A stretch of 64,000 nucleotides of DNA, from contig NC_087392.1 in the NCBI RefSeq assembly GCF_963675165.1, forward strand, positions 2,991,001-3,055,000, written 5' to 3'. The translations under genes and the position numbers were made by a program. This DNA comes from Halichondria panicea. Taxonomy: Eukaryota; Porifera; Demospongiae; Suberitida; Halichondriidae. Positions 54,901 to 64,000 of the stretch are shown here, piece by piece. The notes below the pieces were generated by a model, which searched no databases, was not told the origin of the DNA, and saw only the letters and a list, made by a program, of their open reading frames with translations. Positions within the stretch are counted from its first letter, which is position 1; the number at the start of each line of letters is the position of its first letter.

Positions 54901-57771
54901 GTGTGGCGAATGCAGTAGGGTAGGAATTTGTATTGTGTAATCAGCAATAAGTTAGATTACTACATAATGCCCTCGTGCTGTACTGCTAATACAACTCTTG
55001 CCCTCGGGCTTGAGTTGTATTAGCTATACATCCCTCTTGCATGGTAACCTATACTCGTTGAAAACTGTTTATTATGCCTCGAGGCGTAGCCGCACGAGGC
55101 ATACGGTAATTTAGAAGCTGTTAGTTTTCGTCGCATTGCAACCGTTGAGCAGTTACAGCTGGAACAGACACACACACAGTCAGCTTTAAACTAACAGCTT
55201 CTATAGGCTTCTTAGTCTAGCCACGTTCTCTTGGATTTGATTCGTTGATTAGCAAACCAAAGCTTCTTTCTAGAGTTATGGCTAGTTTTACTCACAGTGA
55301 AGGCTGTTGCTGTCTCTTCAGAATCATATGATGCTATAAAAATAGCATCATATGTTCGCTTTCTATTCAACTTATGAGTTAGTCTTGCACTAAAGCGCTA
55401 GCTGTTGTTTGTTAGCTACAAGAGTTAGGAAAGAGCTTCATGCCCTACACTGTACTACTGCAGCCCTTGTGAACCCTGACCTCATTGCAGAAGATCCATG
55501 TCCTTATTCATTGGTATTATAATAAACAGCACTGAGATGAAAAATCCTCTTTAATTGTTTTTATGCTCATCATACAGTCTATAATTTTTGTTTGCCCTTC
55601 TTTCTTGCAGATGACACTGACTTTGCATTGGAATGCCATACAGCATTTCTGGTTGGGCAGGACACACTGGATGATATTCTTTGGAACAGCACTGGAAAAT
55701 ACTACAATGCTTACAGTACGACGGAGGAAGATTTTGCAGAAGAGCTATTCTTCGAGGACCTTCGGGTCAATCTGTGTGACTATCCAAAGTATCACAAGGA
55801 GGAGTGGGGGGAGTGTCATGATGGCTCCCCTACCAACCCAGGAGCCATCATGACTGACACCTTCTATGCGCAGGTTACAATATAACTATGAGTATATACA
55901 TATACAAAGCTACCTTCTAAACCCTTGTAGCCATGTTAACTCGGTAGGGTCTTCAGTGACCAAATTACTCTTCCTACATATCAGTATTACAAATAGAACC
56001 AGTAACAGTGACATGAGCTTTTGTACCAGCGCTTAGCCTGACCTTTCCTACATTAATCTACTCTACTTTTGATTTTAAGCCAAAATGCTTAAAAAATGAA
56101 AGCACCGCCGGTGCTGATGCCTCGGTGGAGGTGCCAAAGCTACATAACATGCATAATAGCTTTTATATATTATCATGATAAACATTGCGAATTTGCTGCA
56201 TGCAAACTCAAAGAGTGGGTAATGATCGACCATGATTGTTGTTAAAAACGATCGATCAAGTCTAAAATTAATGGCTGCATCAGCAGAGCCTTGCAGCTCT
56301 CTTCTCACTCTTGCAGCTACCAATAGCTAGCGTTCTAGTGCAGAGGTAACTACTAAGTAGAGTAGCAACATTCGGTGAACAAGTTTTGCTACACATTCTT
56401 CTGAAAATGCTGCAATGGTGTTCCAAGTAAGCAAAACTAGGCATAACTCGAGAACGAAGCATTATTTCGCAAATCCACGAATTAAATCCAAGAAAACATG
56501 GCTAGAAGCCTATAGAAATGCTTCATTGATCCTTGAGCAGCTGTAGAAGTCCACACACACAGACACACAAACACACTATCGTATACCTCGCTTGCGCATG
56601 CGCACCGAGGCATAACAAGCACATACTTGCTTTCCAGTTCTTCTCTTATCAAGGTTGTAGTTATTTGAAGCTCAATCCATTGGTTAGGTCCTGGCATACT
56701 CACTTGGTATTGGAACGCTTGTCAAGGATGAGAGCAAGCTAAGAAATCACATGAAGGCTGAGCGAGTCTACAATCACAGTCCCAAAGGGATGGTTGTAAT
56801 GACAGGTGAGGTTTGCTTGTCCTACGAAATTGTTGTGACATACTCGTGAACTTTTTGTTCCTCGCTTTTTCGCTAGGTCGGTACACTAAAGTACCTATCC
56901 CATGGAGTGACAATGCCATATGGATGATGGGAAACCCTAACTGGGCAAGCATCCAGCTGCATCTGGGAGAGGTGAGGCATCAATCGTTATTAGTGTATGG
57001 GTTGTAATTATAATTTCAATTTCTCGGCTCCAGAACCGTCAATTCCTATATCCCTACCGCAGCTGTTATTTATTTTTAAAGATGCACAAAATCACCAACT
57101 ATAGCAGATCAACTATATTTCTCTATGTTTAGGATCGAGACGAGGCTATGGATGTGGTTAAAGAGTCATTCGACCAATGGAGGACAAAACTCAATGAGAT
57201 TTGGAATGTTGCTGGTATCTTGGCCAGTGGAGACTACACTAACTCTGGAGCCAGTGCCACTACTGATGATACTGAGCTGCCTTATATCACTAGCCACTAT
57301 GGCTACTACATGTCATCGTGGCACATTATTCTAGGTACGTAGGTACCAGTATATACATGTAAATAGTCTGCATGTGCTGAATTAACTGTGTGCATGTTTA
57401 CCAAATGGAGCAACCAGTCTTTGTGTAGCATTGAGATTGATTTATTTGCAGCGCTCTCTGGACAAAATGTTGATGTTAATGAACAGAAGATGACCTTCTC
57501 TCCTAAGTTCCCTCTGTGCTGTAGTAGTGAGTGCAAGTCGTACAAACTTCCTGTAATGCTACCAACGGTTTGGGGCACCCTCAAGCGAGACTCAGGTTTT
57601 GACTTGGCCAAAGAAAAATTATTGTACGTACATTACACACTCTCACTGGAGTACGGTAGTGTGGATGTGATGGAGTTGTCTGTTGATGACTGCAAGATGC
57701 AAAACGCTGGTGTCACAACCGTGGATGTAGATCACCCAGCCAAGTGGTACTGCCCTGTTACGTGCTTGTAG
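45946..57771 (+). CDS. Membrane-anchored GH116 glucosylceramidase-like protein, copy B
   Basis: Exons 45946-46031, 47938-48368, 48530-48660, 48765-48849, 48963-49154, 49250-49509, 50097-50201, 50332-50539, 52212-52380, 52468-52532, 52604-52764, 52824-52928, 54627-54822, 55611-55873, 56688-56805, 56877-56971, 57133-57334 and 57452-57771 give 1063 residues in frame. Every exon equals its copy A partner in length except the first, which has one extra codon (MDGNKATLN against MDNKATLN). The TM anchor, PAN/apple-like insert, TYD acid/base Asp and C-terminal [11 protein letters not shown] are all kept. Exon 2, the membrane-proximal stalk, carries about 11 amino-acid changes, while most later exons carry very few. 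Both copies look functional. RPP14 starts about 200 bases after the stop. Confidence 0.85.
46345..46418. repeat. Hairpin in intron 1 of GH116-B
   Basis: Arms CATGAGGTATCTATG...GTTATAGTGTCCC and GGGACACTATAACCATAGAT...ACCTCATG. It is absent from the matching place in copy A (near 14300), so it is a copy-specific insertion or was deleted from A. Confidence 0.6.
47551..47761. mobile_element. 211-base MITE with TA target and visible empty site
   Basis: The ends TACCTTAAGGTGACATATTT and its complement are perfect over about 21 bases. Copy A has the uninterrupted sequence at about 17990-18010 (ACAAACCACATGATGATG then TTGCAACTTCC). The element therefore inserted in copy B after the duplication, most simply at a TA, as Tc1/mariner-type elements do. 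It lies in intron 1. Confidence 0.8.
50731..51222. mobile_element. Copy-B-specific insertion with hairpin
   Basis: Copy A lacks this block (compare 21070-21090, where GAATGAATGAAGCGCC is continuous). It starts with an inverted repeat at 50731-50857 (ATTGTCCACTACAT...TTTATGGCAGTAAACC and its complement). It lies in intron 8 of GH116-B. Confidence 0.55.
51407..51646. mobile_element. Pogo-like MITE in intron 8 of GH116-B
   Basis: Orthologue of 21263-21516 in copy A, with the same ends CAGTAGAATATCCAGACACC and TAGGTTCTACTG. Confidence 0.6.
53829..54604. mobile_element. TACTGTAGAAACTGGATT element in intron 12 of GH116-B
   Basis: Orthologue of 24203-24851. This copy retains about 150 internal bases (AAAGCACCATGGATGCTGAT and neighbours) that copy A lacks, which shows the MITE nested inside it. 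Confidence 0.6.
56096..56615. mobile_element. GCCTCGGTGG / GAGGCATAAT MITE, copy 4
   Basis: Intron 14 of GH116-B; orthologue of 27299-27821. Confidence 0.75.
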
Positions 57772-57824
57772 AATATCTACACATGACACTGAACAAATTT
57801 TATTCTTGATATAGTTATGTATGT

Positions 57825-57830
57825 AATAAA
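57825..57830 (+). terminator. Poly(A) signal of GH116-B
   Basis: AATAAA 54 bases after the stop codon, in the same relative place as in copy A. Confidence 0.6.
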
Positions 57831-57974
57831 AATGTAATGTACAATTTTGTATCTATGTTTACCACTGGTAAAGATCACTGCAGTAATACGTAAGATGTTT
57901 ATTAAAATGACTGCCCACATGCAAATCTAGTACTAGTATACAGTGCACCAGCACAGCTAGACTACATATGGGAT

Positions 57975-59603
57975 ATGGAGAAACTCCAGTCTAACCATTT
58001 CTTTTTAAAAGTCTCGTTGTAAGTCCAATATTCATTTTCTTATAGTATTAAAACATTATACTTCATTGCATATTGCAATGTTCTTTGTATAAATAGATTA
58101 TAATTATACTAGATCTATTTATTATCTATACTATTTCGATACCCCCCCCCCCAAATTGAAGGATTTTTCAGAGAGCGCCTGAGTTTCTAGTAGATGCTGT
58201 CAAAGTAAAAATGGTTATGATGGCTGCTCTTCAGTCTCTTCACGGACAGGTACAAGCTCAATTCAAAGCATACTATTGTACTAATCGTGCTTTTACAGAT
58301 TTGATGTAGATCTAGGCTCTATGTGGCTTCATTATTAATTTTGTCCGACGTAGTCGCCAAGGCATGAAATCCCTCTATTGTACAGTACGTGTAGTTGGAA
58401 GTGATTTTGCTGCATGATTACACATCTCATAGACCGATATTACTAAAACGATTGATGCTCTAATTAGCATAGTAGTATAGAAAACAAGTTTTATGTATAT
58501 ACATACATTGGCTAAATAGCCTAACATTTTCTCGGAGAAATGTCTGGAAGCTCGTGCAGCTTTTCTGTGTGCTTTAAAGTTAGACTTTGAGAACCAGTGT
58601 ATTTAGAGGAAACGAGAAGACTTAGTTTTATATCTAGACGCTACAAAAAATGAAGAATACAATGTGATTGCGAATATAATGCGATTGCGGAATTCAGTAA
58701 CATGCTGTCATGCTCCTATAATTATAACTGAGGATAAAGCAACTTGAGTGGTCTGAGATTTAAGAAAAAATTAGCTAGGGAAATATGTACGCTGAAACTG
58801 ATGCCTTCTAGAATATAGAAGTGGCAGTATAGGAATGTCAATGATGCATTTGTTTCTTTACCCACTGGTTGGAAATAGTACATGTAGTTCTGCCACTTCT
58901 ATATTCTAGAAGGCATCAGTTCAGCGTACATATTTCCCTAGCTCATTTTTCATTAATTCTCAGACCACTCAAGTTGCTTTATCCTCAGTTATAATTATAG
59001 GAGCATGACAGCATGTTACTGAATTCCGCAATCGCATTATATTCGCAATCACATTGTATTCTTCATGTAATTAATAACACATTCTCTCTGTTGTCTCTCA
59101 AAAGACGAGTAGGGATGCAAACTCATGCTGGTATAGCTAGAGTGGGTATTAATTTATGATGGCACTGTCATCATCCTGGATAGCCTGCACTCAAAATTAT
59201 AAGCAGGCCAACATAATTATTTTCAGAGCAGAGTATGATTAATTGTTATTCCACATGTATATGTGGTCATTACTTTCAATTATCTGCAGGTTGGCTTGTC
59301 AATACCTATTGATGTATTGTATGTGCATGGCACAGAGGTACAAAGGTCAGGGATTGTCTCCACTCTGTCCATACTAAGAGTACCATGCGGGTGAGCTAGC
59401 TACGACTCATTTCTTACTCCAATAGCAATTGTATTCCATGCAGAGAGGTTGTGCGAGTGTGGTCTGCTTTGACATTGCTTGGTTCCTATGATGGGAAACT
59501 GTGTGCTTTTCGAGTTTGTCAATTATCTTCATCTTTGGTGTCATTAGCAGTTTTTAGTAGAGACAATTGGTGCAGTGTGCGTGACTGTGAAGATTTTTGC
59601 TAA
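57975..59603 (+). CDS. RPP14: Ribonuclease P/MRP protein subunit p14
   Basis: Four exons, 57975-58018, 58174-58249, 59290-59390 and 59444-59603, join in frame to 126 residues, close to the 124 of human RPP14. The diagnostic block is VVRVWSALTLLGSYDGKLCA followed by FRVCQLSSSL, matching the conserved LWSSLTLLGSY/CAFRV core of RPP14. FFLKVSL near the start matches the family's first beta strand. The first intron uses GTAAGT and an acceptor two bases downstream of a competing CAG; only the former keeps the frame. The protein is a small subunit of nuclear RNase P and RNase MRP, for tRNA 5' and rRNA processing. In vertebrates RPP14 shares a transcript with HTD2, but I see no HTD2-like ORF between 59604 and 61450. 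The gene is missing from the duplicated copy A locus. Intron 2 holds a long foldback repeat. Confidence 0.85.
58650..59067. mobile_element. Foldback element with 178-base arms in RPP14 intron 2
   Basis: 58650-58827 and 58891-59067 are near-perfect reverse complements separated by only about 63 bases. The outer end is GAAGAATACAATGTGATTGC and the inner end TTCTAGAATATAGAAGTGGC. If retained in the primary transcript it would form a very long RNA hairpin. No ORF. Confidence 0.85.
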
Positions 59604-61451
59604 TAATTGGCACAATGGCATAATTGTGTACCGGTATGTAAGAATGTCGCAGGCTTTAAAAGTTTTATTTTAATCGAGTCATGCACAATTTAGTTATGAG
59701 AAAAAATACTGTATACATAGCAGGTAATTTCCAAAATTAACGTTGAGCAGTCAGCTTTTCGGATATTTTGTTTTCTGCGTATTGGCTATAATTATATCAG
59801 TATGGTTTGCACTTGTAAAACCTCAAGAGAGAGATATATATTCAGAACTGTATGTAGGTACAAGATCAATACATACACATCTAAAGCTTTAGCTCAAAAC
59901 TACATTTCACATAGATCTAATGGTAAAGGCGGGGTCGACCAATGATCGCTTCATTTTTGGGTTTGTGCTCAGGGTTTCAACCACGAACATTTTTCCTTGA
60001 AAATTACCTGCTATACAGTAGATTGGTTCCAGCAAACTTAAGTATACCTGCGCATGCATGCAGCTGCCTTGGATGAACGAACCTCAAAGCCACCTCTAAA
60101 ACTTTAGCTCAAAACTACATTTCACATAGATCTAATGGTAAAGGTGGTCGACCAATGATCGCTTCATTTTTGGGTTCGTGTTAGGGTTTCAACCACGAAC
60201 ATTTTTCCTTGAAAATTACCTGCTATACGGTAGATTGGTTCCAGCGAACTGAAGCATACCTGCACATGCATGCAGCTGCCTTGGATAAACGAACCTCAAA
60301 GCCACCTCTAAAGCTTTAGCTCAAAACTACATTTCAGGAATACTCATAAATTCCCTCGTCATGCAGTATAGTATTGAGTTGTTCCTTATAAAGACCAACT
60401 GCTGTAAGCAAGGGTTTTTTGGACTTTTTAATAATTATTGTAGTGATAAGCATCAATAGTCTTGCTTAGTATCCAAGAAAGAAACAGCAGTTTTCCAACA
60501 AATTTTATTTGCCAAACACTTTACAGTGACAGGGCCCAGGACCCTTACAGTAGCATGCGTGCAATAATTGTGCTTAATTGGATAGAGCAGAGCGGTTTCA
60601 AAATGATACCAATTAGATCATTTTCAGTTTCTTAGGCTGCAGGGAGATATTTTCGAGTGAATGGTTGGTAGTAGTAGTGCAGTGACGTTTTGAGAAATCC
60701 AAGTTCAAATTAAGGTTGTTTTTTTAGAAAACATGTATACGTGTATATATAATTACATGAACAGTGAAAAAAAAAAGTGAATATTTTGCGAGCATCAGCG
60801 AACTTTGCGAGCATTATCAATTCGCCAAAATAACATTGCAAAACCTTTGCCAGAACGCAATAGTTAGATCGCAAAGGGTTATTTTTCTGCTGATTTGGCT
60901 CCAAATGCAAAGGTTTTTCATCATCCTTCCCGGCTCTCTAAAATAATGCTAGGTCGCGGTTGTCGACAATTCGGCCAGAAACAAGGCTAAGTTGAACTGT
61001 ACTGCTGTTGTGTAAGTATGTGTAGATATTAGACTATATAAATGCCGTATTTTCACCTGACTTGACTCATGAGAAGCACAAGCCTCTTCACGATATTCTG
61101 CACCCTGTTTCCAACTCGGACTAAAGGCAATTTGCTTCAGATTTGCCAACACTTTCACAAGGCAGATACGGTTCGAATGCATTTTGATGCTCTTCCCGGC
61201 CAATCCTAGCCACTGTTATGTTGCAAATTTTTGGGTATGGTGTATTGTCTAGGTAATGTGTGCCATTGTTGAGGTAGAGGAGCCCCTCAGTGATATTTAT
61301 CTTTGCTGCCTTATTTGGGAACTCTCTGGGGAGAGAAGTTGATGGAGTGGCTTTGGTAATAAGGTATTGTGCTTATAAAGAAGTGGTGTCATCATGCATG
61401 CATGTGATTTTTAGTGACTGTGTAATGCATGATTTTAAGGTAGCTATAGTT
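59604..61451. other. Intergenic between RPP14 and the membrane-protein gene
   Basis: Contains a MITE at about 59707-60020 (ends ACTGTATACATAGCAGGTAA and TTACCTGCTATACAGTA). A direct repeat follows: two units of about 215 bases at 59880-60095 and 60096-60309, plus a third start at 60310 (each opening CTTTAGCTCAAAACTACATT). A minus-strand frame at 61203-61060 ending in a GTGAAA donor-like site is not recognised. No supported gene. Confidence 0.5.
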
Positions 61452-64000
61452 ATGCTACAAAAGATGTCCACTATGAATCCAGTGCTTTCATTCATACTGG
61501 TGATGATCATTGTGTTGTGTCCTCTCTCCAGCAAGGCACAAGAGTACTATGTCACTCCTACCCCACCTCCAAACCCTGATTGTCCGGCGGACAAACCTTG
61601 CCACACTCTCAACTACTATGCTAATAATACATCATCTCTGCTTGACAGCCGGGAAAATGTGTCCCTACTCTTTTTGGATGGTTTTCATGACTCAAAGGTG
61701 ATTTCTATATATCATGTTTGTTCTTTGACAATAGCTCCTGTAAGTAACTCGACTCTAGTGTCAATTAGAAAAACTTTGTTGCGTATACAATCTGTCTCAA
61801 TGCTTTCTCTGAAGAGCGTAAGTTTTAAAACAGCAAAGTTAGAATTGATCGACGTGAACTGGTATAGCAGCCAACAAACTGTTTTCGAAAATTCAACCAT
61901 TTTTGCTCCATCGATTAGATCAGGAGTTATGATTCGTAACTCAGTATTCATGCTCAGTTCATTTGTCTTTGACTTTGAGCTTGCGTGCAACCGCAGTGAC
62001 TGCTCTAGAAATGGCACCGGCATTGAACAACAAACAATTGTCCTTACAGGGTCAGTTTTTGATGGACCTGGGAGCTATAAATTTAATTTAAAGCGTTCAC
62101 TAAGTTTACCTGCACCAGTAACATCCAATGATTATTGCAATATTAGTCTTCATGACATACTTATCACTGGTTCTGAAGTTATGGCTATACATATTGAACA
62201 ACAATACACTGCCTTGTTTGTGGATGTGAACAATTGCTCAATACACAATAGTACGTTTGGTTTTAAAATGGTTAAAGCTTCCAAGGTAGATGTCTTTATG
62301 ACAATAGCAAACTCCCACTTCAGCCATAACGGACTAGCTTTGTTTGTTATGAGCAACACTGATAGTTTGGAAACTAGTTTGCTTGATTTAACTGTTCTGC
62401 ATACCACGTTTTTTCGAAATAATGGCTGTGGATCAATTTCGCTTGGTCCGAGTGGTATCAATCAGTCACTGTTGCTCGAGAATGTTTCAATTGTTGATAG
62501 CCAGGGTAACCGACTAGGTCTAAAATCTATGGGGGCCTCGTTAACTGTCTATGGTCCTGGAGCGATTTCTGTAAAAGACTGCATATTCAAAAGCAATGTT
62601 GGCGTTTCCGCTTTCGCTGCGATCGATGTTGATCTTTTATTCACTGGAAATAATCAGTTTGTGGGTAATATTGGAATTGATGGTGGGGCCTTGATATTGA
62701 TCGATACAACAATGTGGCTAGACAATGGTACACACATAAACTTCACTAATAACTATGCACGTGAAGTGGGTGGAGCAATATGGATCAAGGAAGATACTCG
62801 ACAACCAATCCTCTTCAATATGCGCACTAATCATTACTGCTTCTACCAACTAACATTTGACTTACAAGAACCATGGGAAAACCAATGGATTCCTGTATCT
62901 ATTACTTTTGAGAATAACAGTGCTCTTGCAGGGGGTGATAACATCTTTGGTGGCAGTTTACAAAGTAACTGTAAAATGACTCCTAACAAACAGATCAGTA
63001 GCTTTGAAATTGCAAGCAACCTTTTTAAAATTAAACCTACAATGCCACGTAGTGTGTCTTCGATATCCAGTAGTCCTAAAAGGGTCTGCCTCTGTGAGAA
63101 TGGAGCACCTGTGTGTGCTAGGCATGATTTAATTTTACATGAGGTGTCTGTCACTTCTGGAGAAAGGTTTAATTTGAGCCTTGCTGTTGTCGGAGATGAT
63201 TTTGGTGTGGTAACTGGTAGTGTGTTTGCTTTAAACTTAAATGACTCAGAAAAAGAAATCACATTTTTGAATTTTCATAAAAACATAACTGATGCAGAAT
63301 GTGTTGACATTGAATACTCTGTTCATTCTGTAAATAAGAATGTCATAATTTTGCTTGCGATAGACAGGAATGCGGCAGCCATACTGCAGGAGTTCTATAC
63401 AGATGAATACATATTTGGTAAAGAGTACAGAGCTCAAATTGATCAATACAACTCTTCAGAAGAGATTACTTCTTTCCTTCTTGCTGCTCCTGTGCTTGTC
63501 AATGTGACCATTCTCCCTTGTCCCCTGGGTATGGTAGAATCAAATAGTTCTCTCTCTACATGCGTTTGTGATCAAAAACTGAACGAATATGTAAAGGACT
63601 GTATTGTAAAAAATGGCTCTGGTTTGATGAAGCGAAATGGAACCAATTGGATAGGAAGGGATAACACTACAATTTTGGCACATAGGTTTTGCCCGTACTG
63701 CAATAATAGTGTAATTTTTGTAGACATACAGAGTCCTGAAAGTACTGATAACCAGTGTGTTTTCAATCACAGTGGTTTTCTCTGTGGAGGCTGTGCACCT
63801 GGTCTCAGTCTGGCTATCGGCAGCTCTAGGTGTATACACTGTTCCAACAACAATGGGATTTCCTTTTTTGTTTTGTTCATTGTAGTCGGTGTTGCGTTTG
63901 TATTGTTTATCAAGCTACTAGACCTCACTGTTGTTCACGGAACTATAAATGGGTTGATTTTTTATGCAAACATAATTTGGATATTTCAGGGAATGTTTTT
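61452..64000 (+). CDS. Receptor-like membrane protein (beta-helix ectodomain, Cys-rich, multi-TM), cut by window edge
   Basis: An uninterrupted frame of 849 codons runs off the right edge without a stop. A signal peptide (NPVLSFILVMIIVLCPLSS) follows a start at residue 1, 5 or 8. The ectodomain has PCHTLNYYANN, then many short beta-strand-like segments with repeated NN/NS motifs, as in right-handed beta-helix proteins, and many N-glycosylation sites. A Cys-rich juxtamembrane region has LCGGCAPGLSLAIGSSRC. TM segments begin near 802 (GISFFVLFIVVGVAFVLFI) and near 832 (NGLIFYANIIWIF). The pseudogene at 29915-40008 shows that several more TM segments should follow. From memory, such proteins form a large uncharacterised family in Amphimedon. 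Function is unknown; recognition at the cell surface is a guess. No introns are seen. Confidence 0.8.
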   Translation, partial: MLQKMSTMNPVLSFILVMIIVLCPLSSKAQEYYVTPTPPPNPDCPADKPCHTLNYYANNTSSLLDSRENVSLLFLDGFHDSKVISIYHVCSLTIAPVSNSTLVSIRKTLLRIQSVSMLSLKSVSFKTAKLELIDVNWYSSQQTVFENSTIFAPSIRSGVMIRNSVFMLSSFVFDFELACNRSDCSRNGTGIEQQTIVLTGSVFDGPGSYKFNLKRSLSLPAPVTSNDYCNISLHDILITGSEVMAIHIEQQYTALFVDVNNCSIHNSTFGFKMVKASKVDVFMTIANSHFSHNGLALFVMSNTDSLETSLLDLTVLHTTFFRNNGCGSISLGPSGINQSLLLENVSIVDSQGNRLGLKSMGASLTVYGPGAISVKDCIFKSNVGVSAFAAIDVDLLFTGNNQFVGNIGIDGGALILIDTTMWLDNGTHINFTNNYAREVGGAIWIKEDTRQPILFNMRTNHYCFYQLTFDLQEPWENQWIPVSITFENNSALAGGDNIFGGSLQSNCKMTPNKQISSFEIASNLFKIKPTMPRSVSSISSSPKRVCLCENGAPVCARHDLILHEVSVTSGERFNLSLAVVGDDFGVVTGSVFALNLNDSEKEITFLNFHKNITDAECVDIEYSVHSVNKNVIILLAIDRNAAAILQEFYTDEYIFGKEYRAQIDQYNSSEEITSFLLAAPVLVNVTILPCPLGMVESNSSLSTCVCDQKLNEYVKDCIVKNGSGLMKRNGTNWIGRDNTTILAHRFCPYCNNSVIFVDIQSPESTDNQCVFNHSGFLCGGCAPGLSLAIGSSRCIHCSNNNGISFFVLFIVVGVAFVLFIKLLDLTVVHGTINGLIFYANIIWIFQGMF

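Noticed and set aside
60949..61203. 84-codon minus-strand ORF with a donor-like GTGAAA
   Set aside because: No homology recognised and no partner exons; the edge overlaps a repeated GGCCAATCCTAGC motif.
1..64000. tRNA or rRNA genes, prokaryotic operons, ribosome binding sites
   Set aside because: I looked for cloverleaf box A/B patterns and rRNA motifs and saw none; intron-rich genes make prokaryotic features inapplicable.

Overview
The window looks like nuclear DNA of an invertebrate animal, most probably a demosponge. Genes are split by GT-AG introns, many only 60-250 bases long. The sequence is AT-rich and packed with short inverted-repeat elements. The protein at the right edge belongs to a signal-peptide / beta-helix / Cys-rich / multi-TM type that I know mainly as a large family in Amphimedon. 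The species itself cannot be read from the window.

Layout. 0-2.6 kb: transposon remnants plus one isolated exon (1922-2031) that duplicates the first exon of the next gene. 2.9-13.8 kb, minus strand: one large gene that I assemble from six exons with perfect phase. It encodes a glycogen-binding (CBM48/AMPK-beta type) module, RRM domains, a KH-like region, a macro domain, two WWE domains and a PARP catalytic domain. 13.77-13.95 kb: a 186-base divergent promoter. 13.95-29.7 kb, plus strand: an 18-exon, membrane-anchored GH116 (GBA2-like) glucosylceramidase-like gene, copy A. 29.9-40.0 kb: a truncated pseudogene of the right-edge membrane protein. It is split by an 8.6 kb palindromic element, which itself holds a young Ty3/gypsy retrotransposon (32600-38986, identical 216-base LTRs, intact 1956-codon ORF). 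40.0-45.8 kb: a dead, 5'-truncated Jockey/CR1-type LINE inside a MITE fragment, a foldback element and MITEs. 45.8-57.8 kb: GH116 copy B, with the same 18 exons and almost the same exon lengths. 57.97-59.6 kb: RPP14, the p14 subunit of RNase P/MRP (4 exons). 61.45 kb to the edge: the intact but window-truncated membrane receptor-like gene.

How it fits together. GH116 A and B, with the flanking promoter and the membrane-protein gene, form a segmental duplication. Copy A lost about 5.1 kb containing RPP14 and the 5' part of the membrane-protein gene; copy B lost about 2.8 kb of its first intron. The promoter segment occurs three times (2.55, 13.85 and 45.84 kb), and the PARP first exon twice. 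This implies an ancestral head-to-head pair, PARP gene and glucosylceramidase, that was repeatedly duplicated and trimmed. The most unusual protein-level observation is the glycogen-binding module fused in frame to an RRM-macro-WWE-PARP protein.
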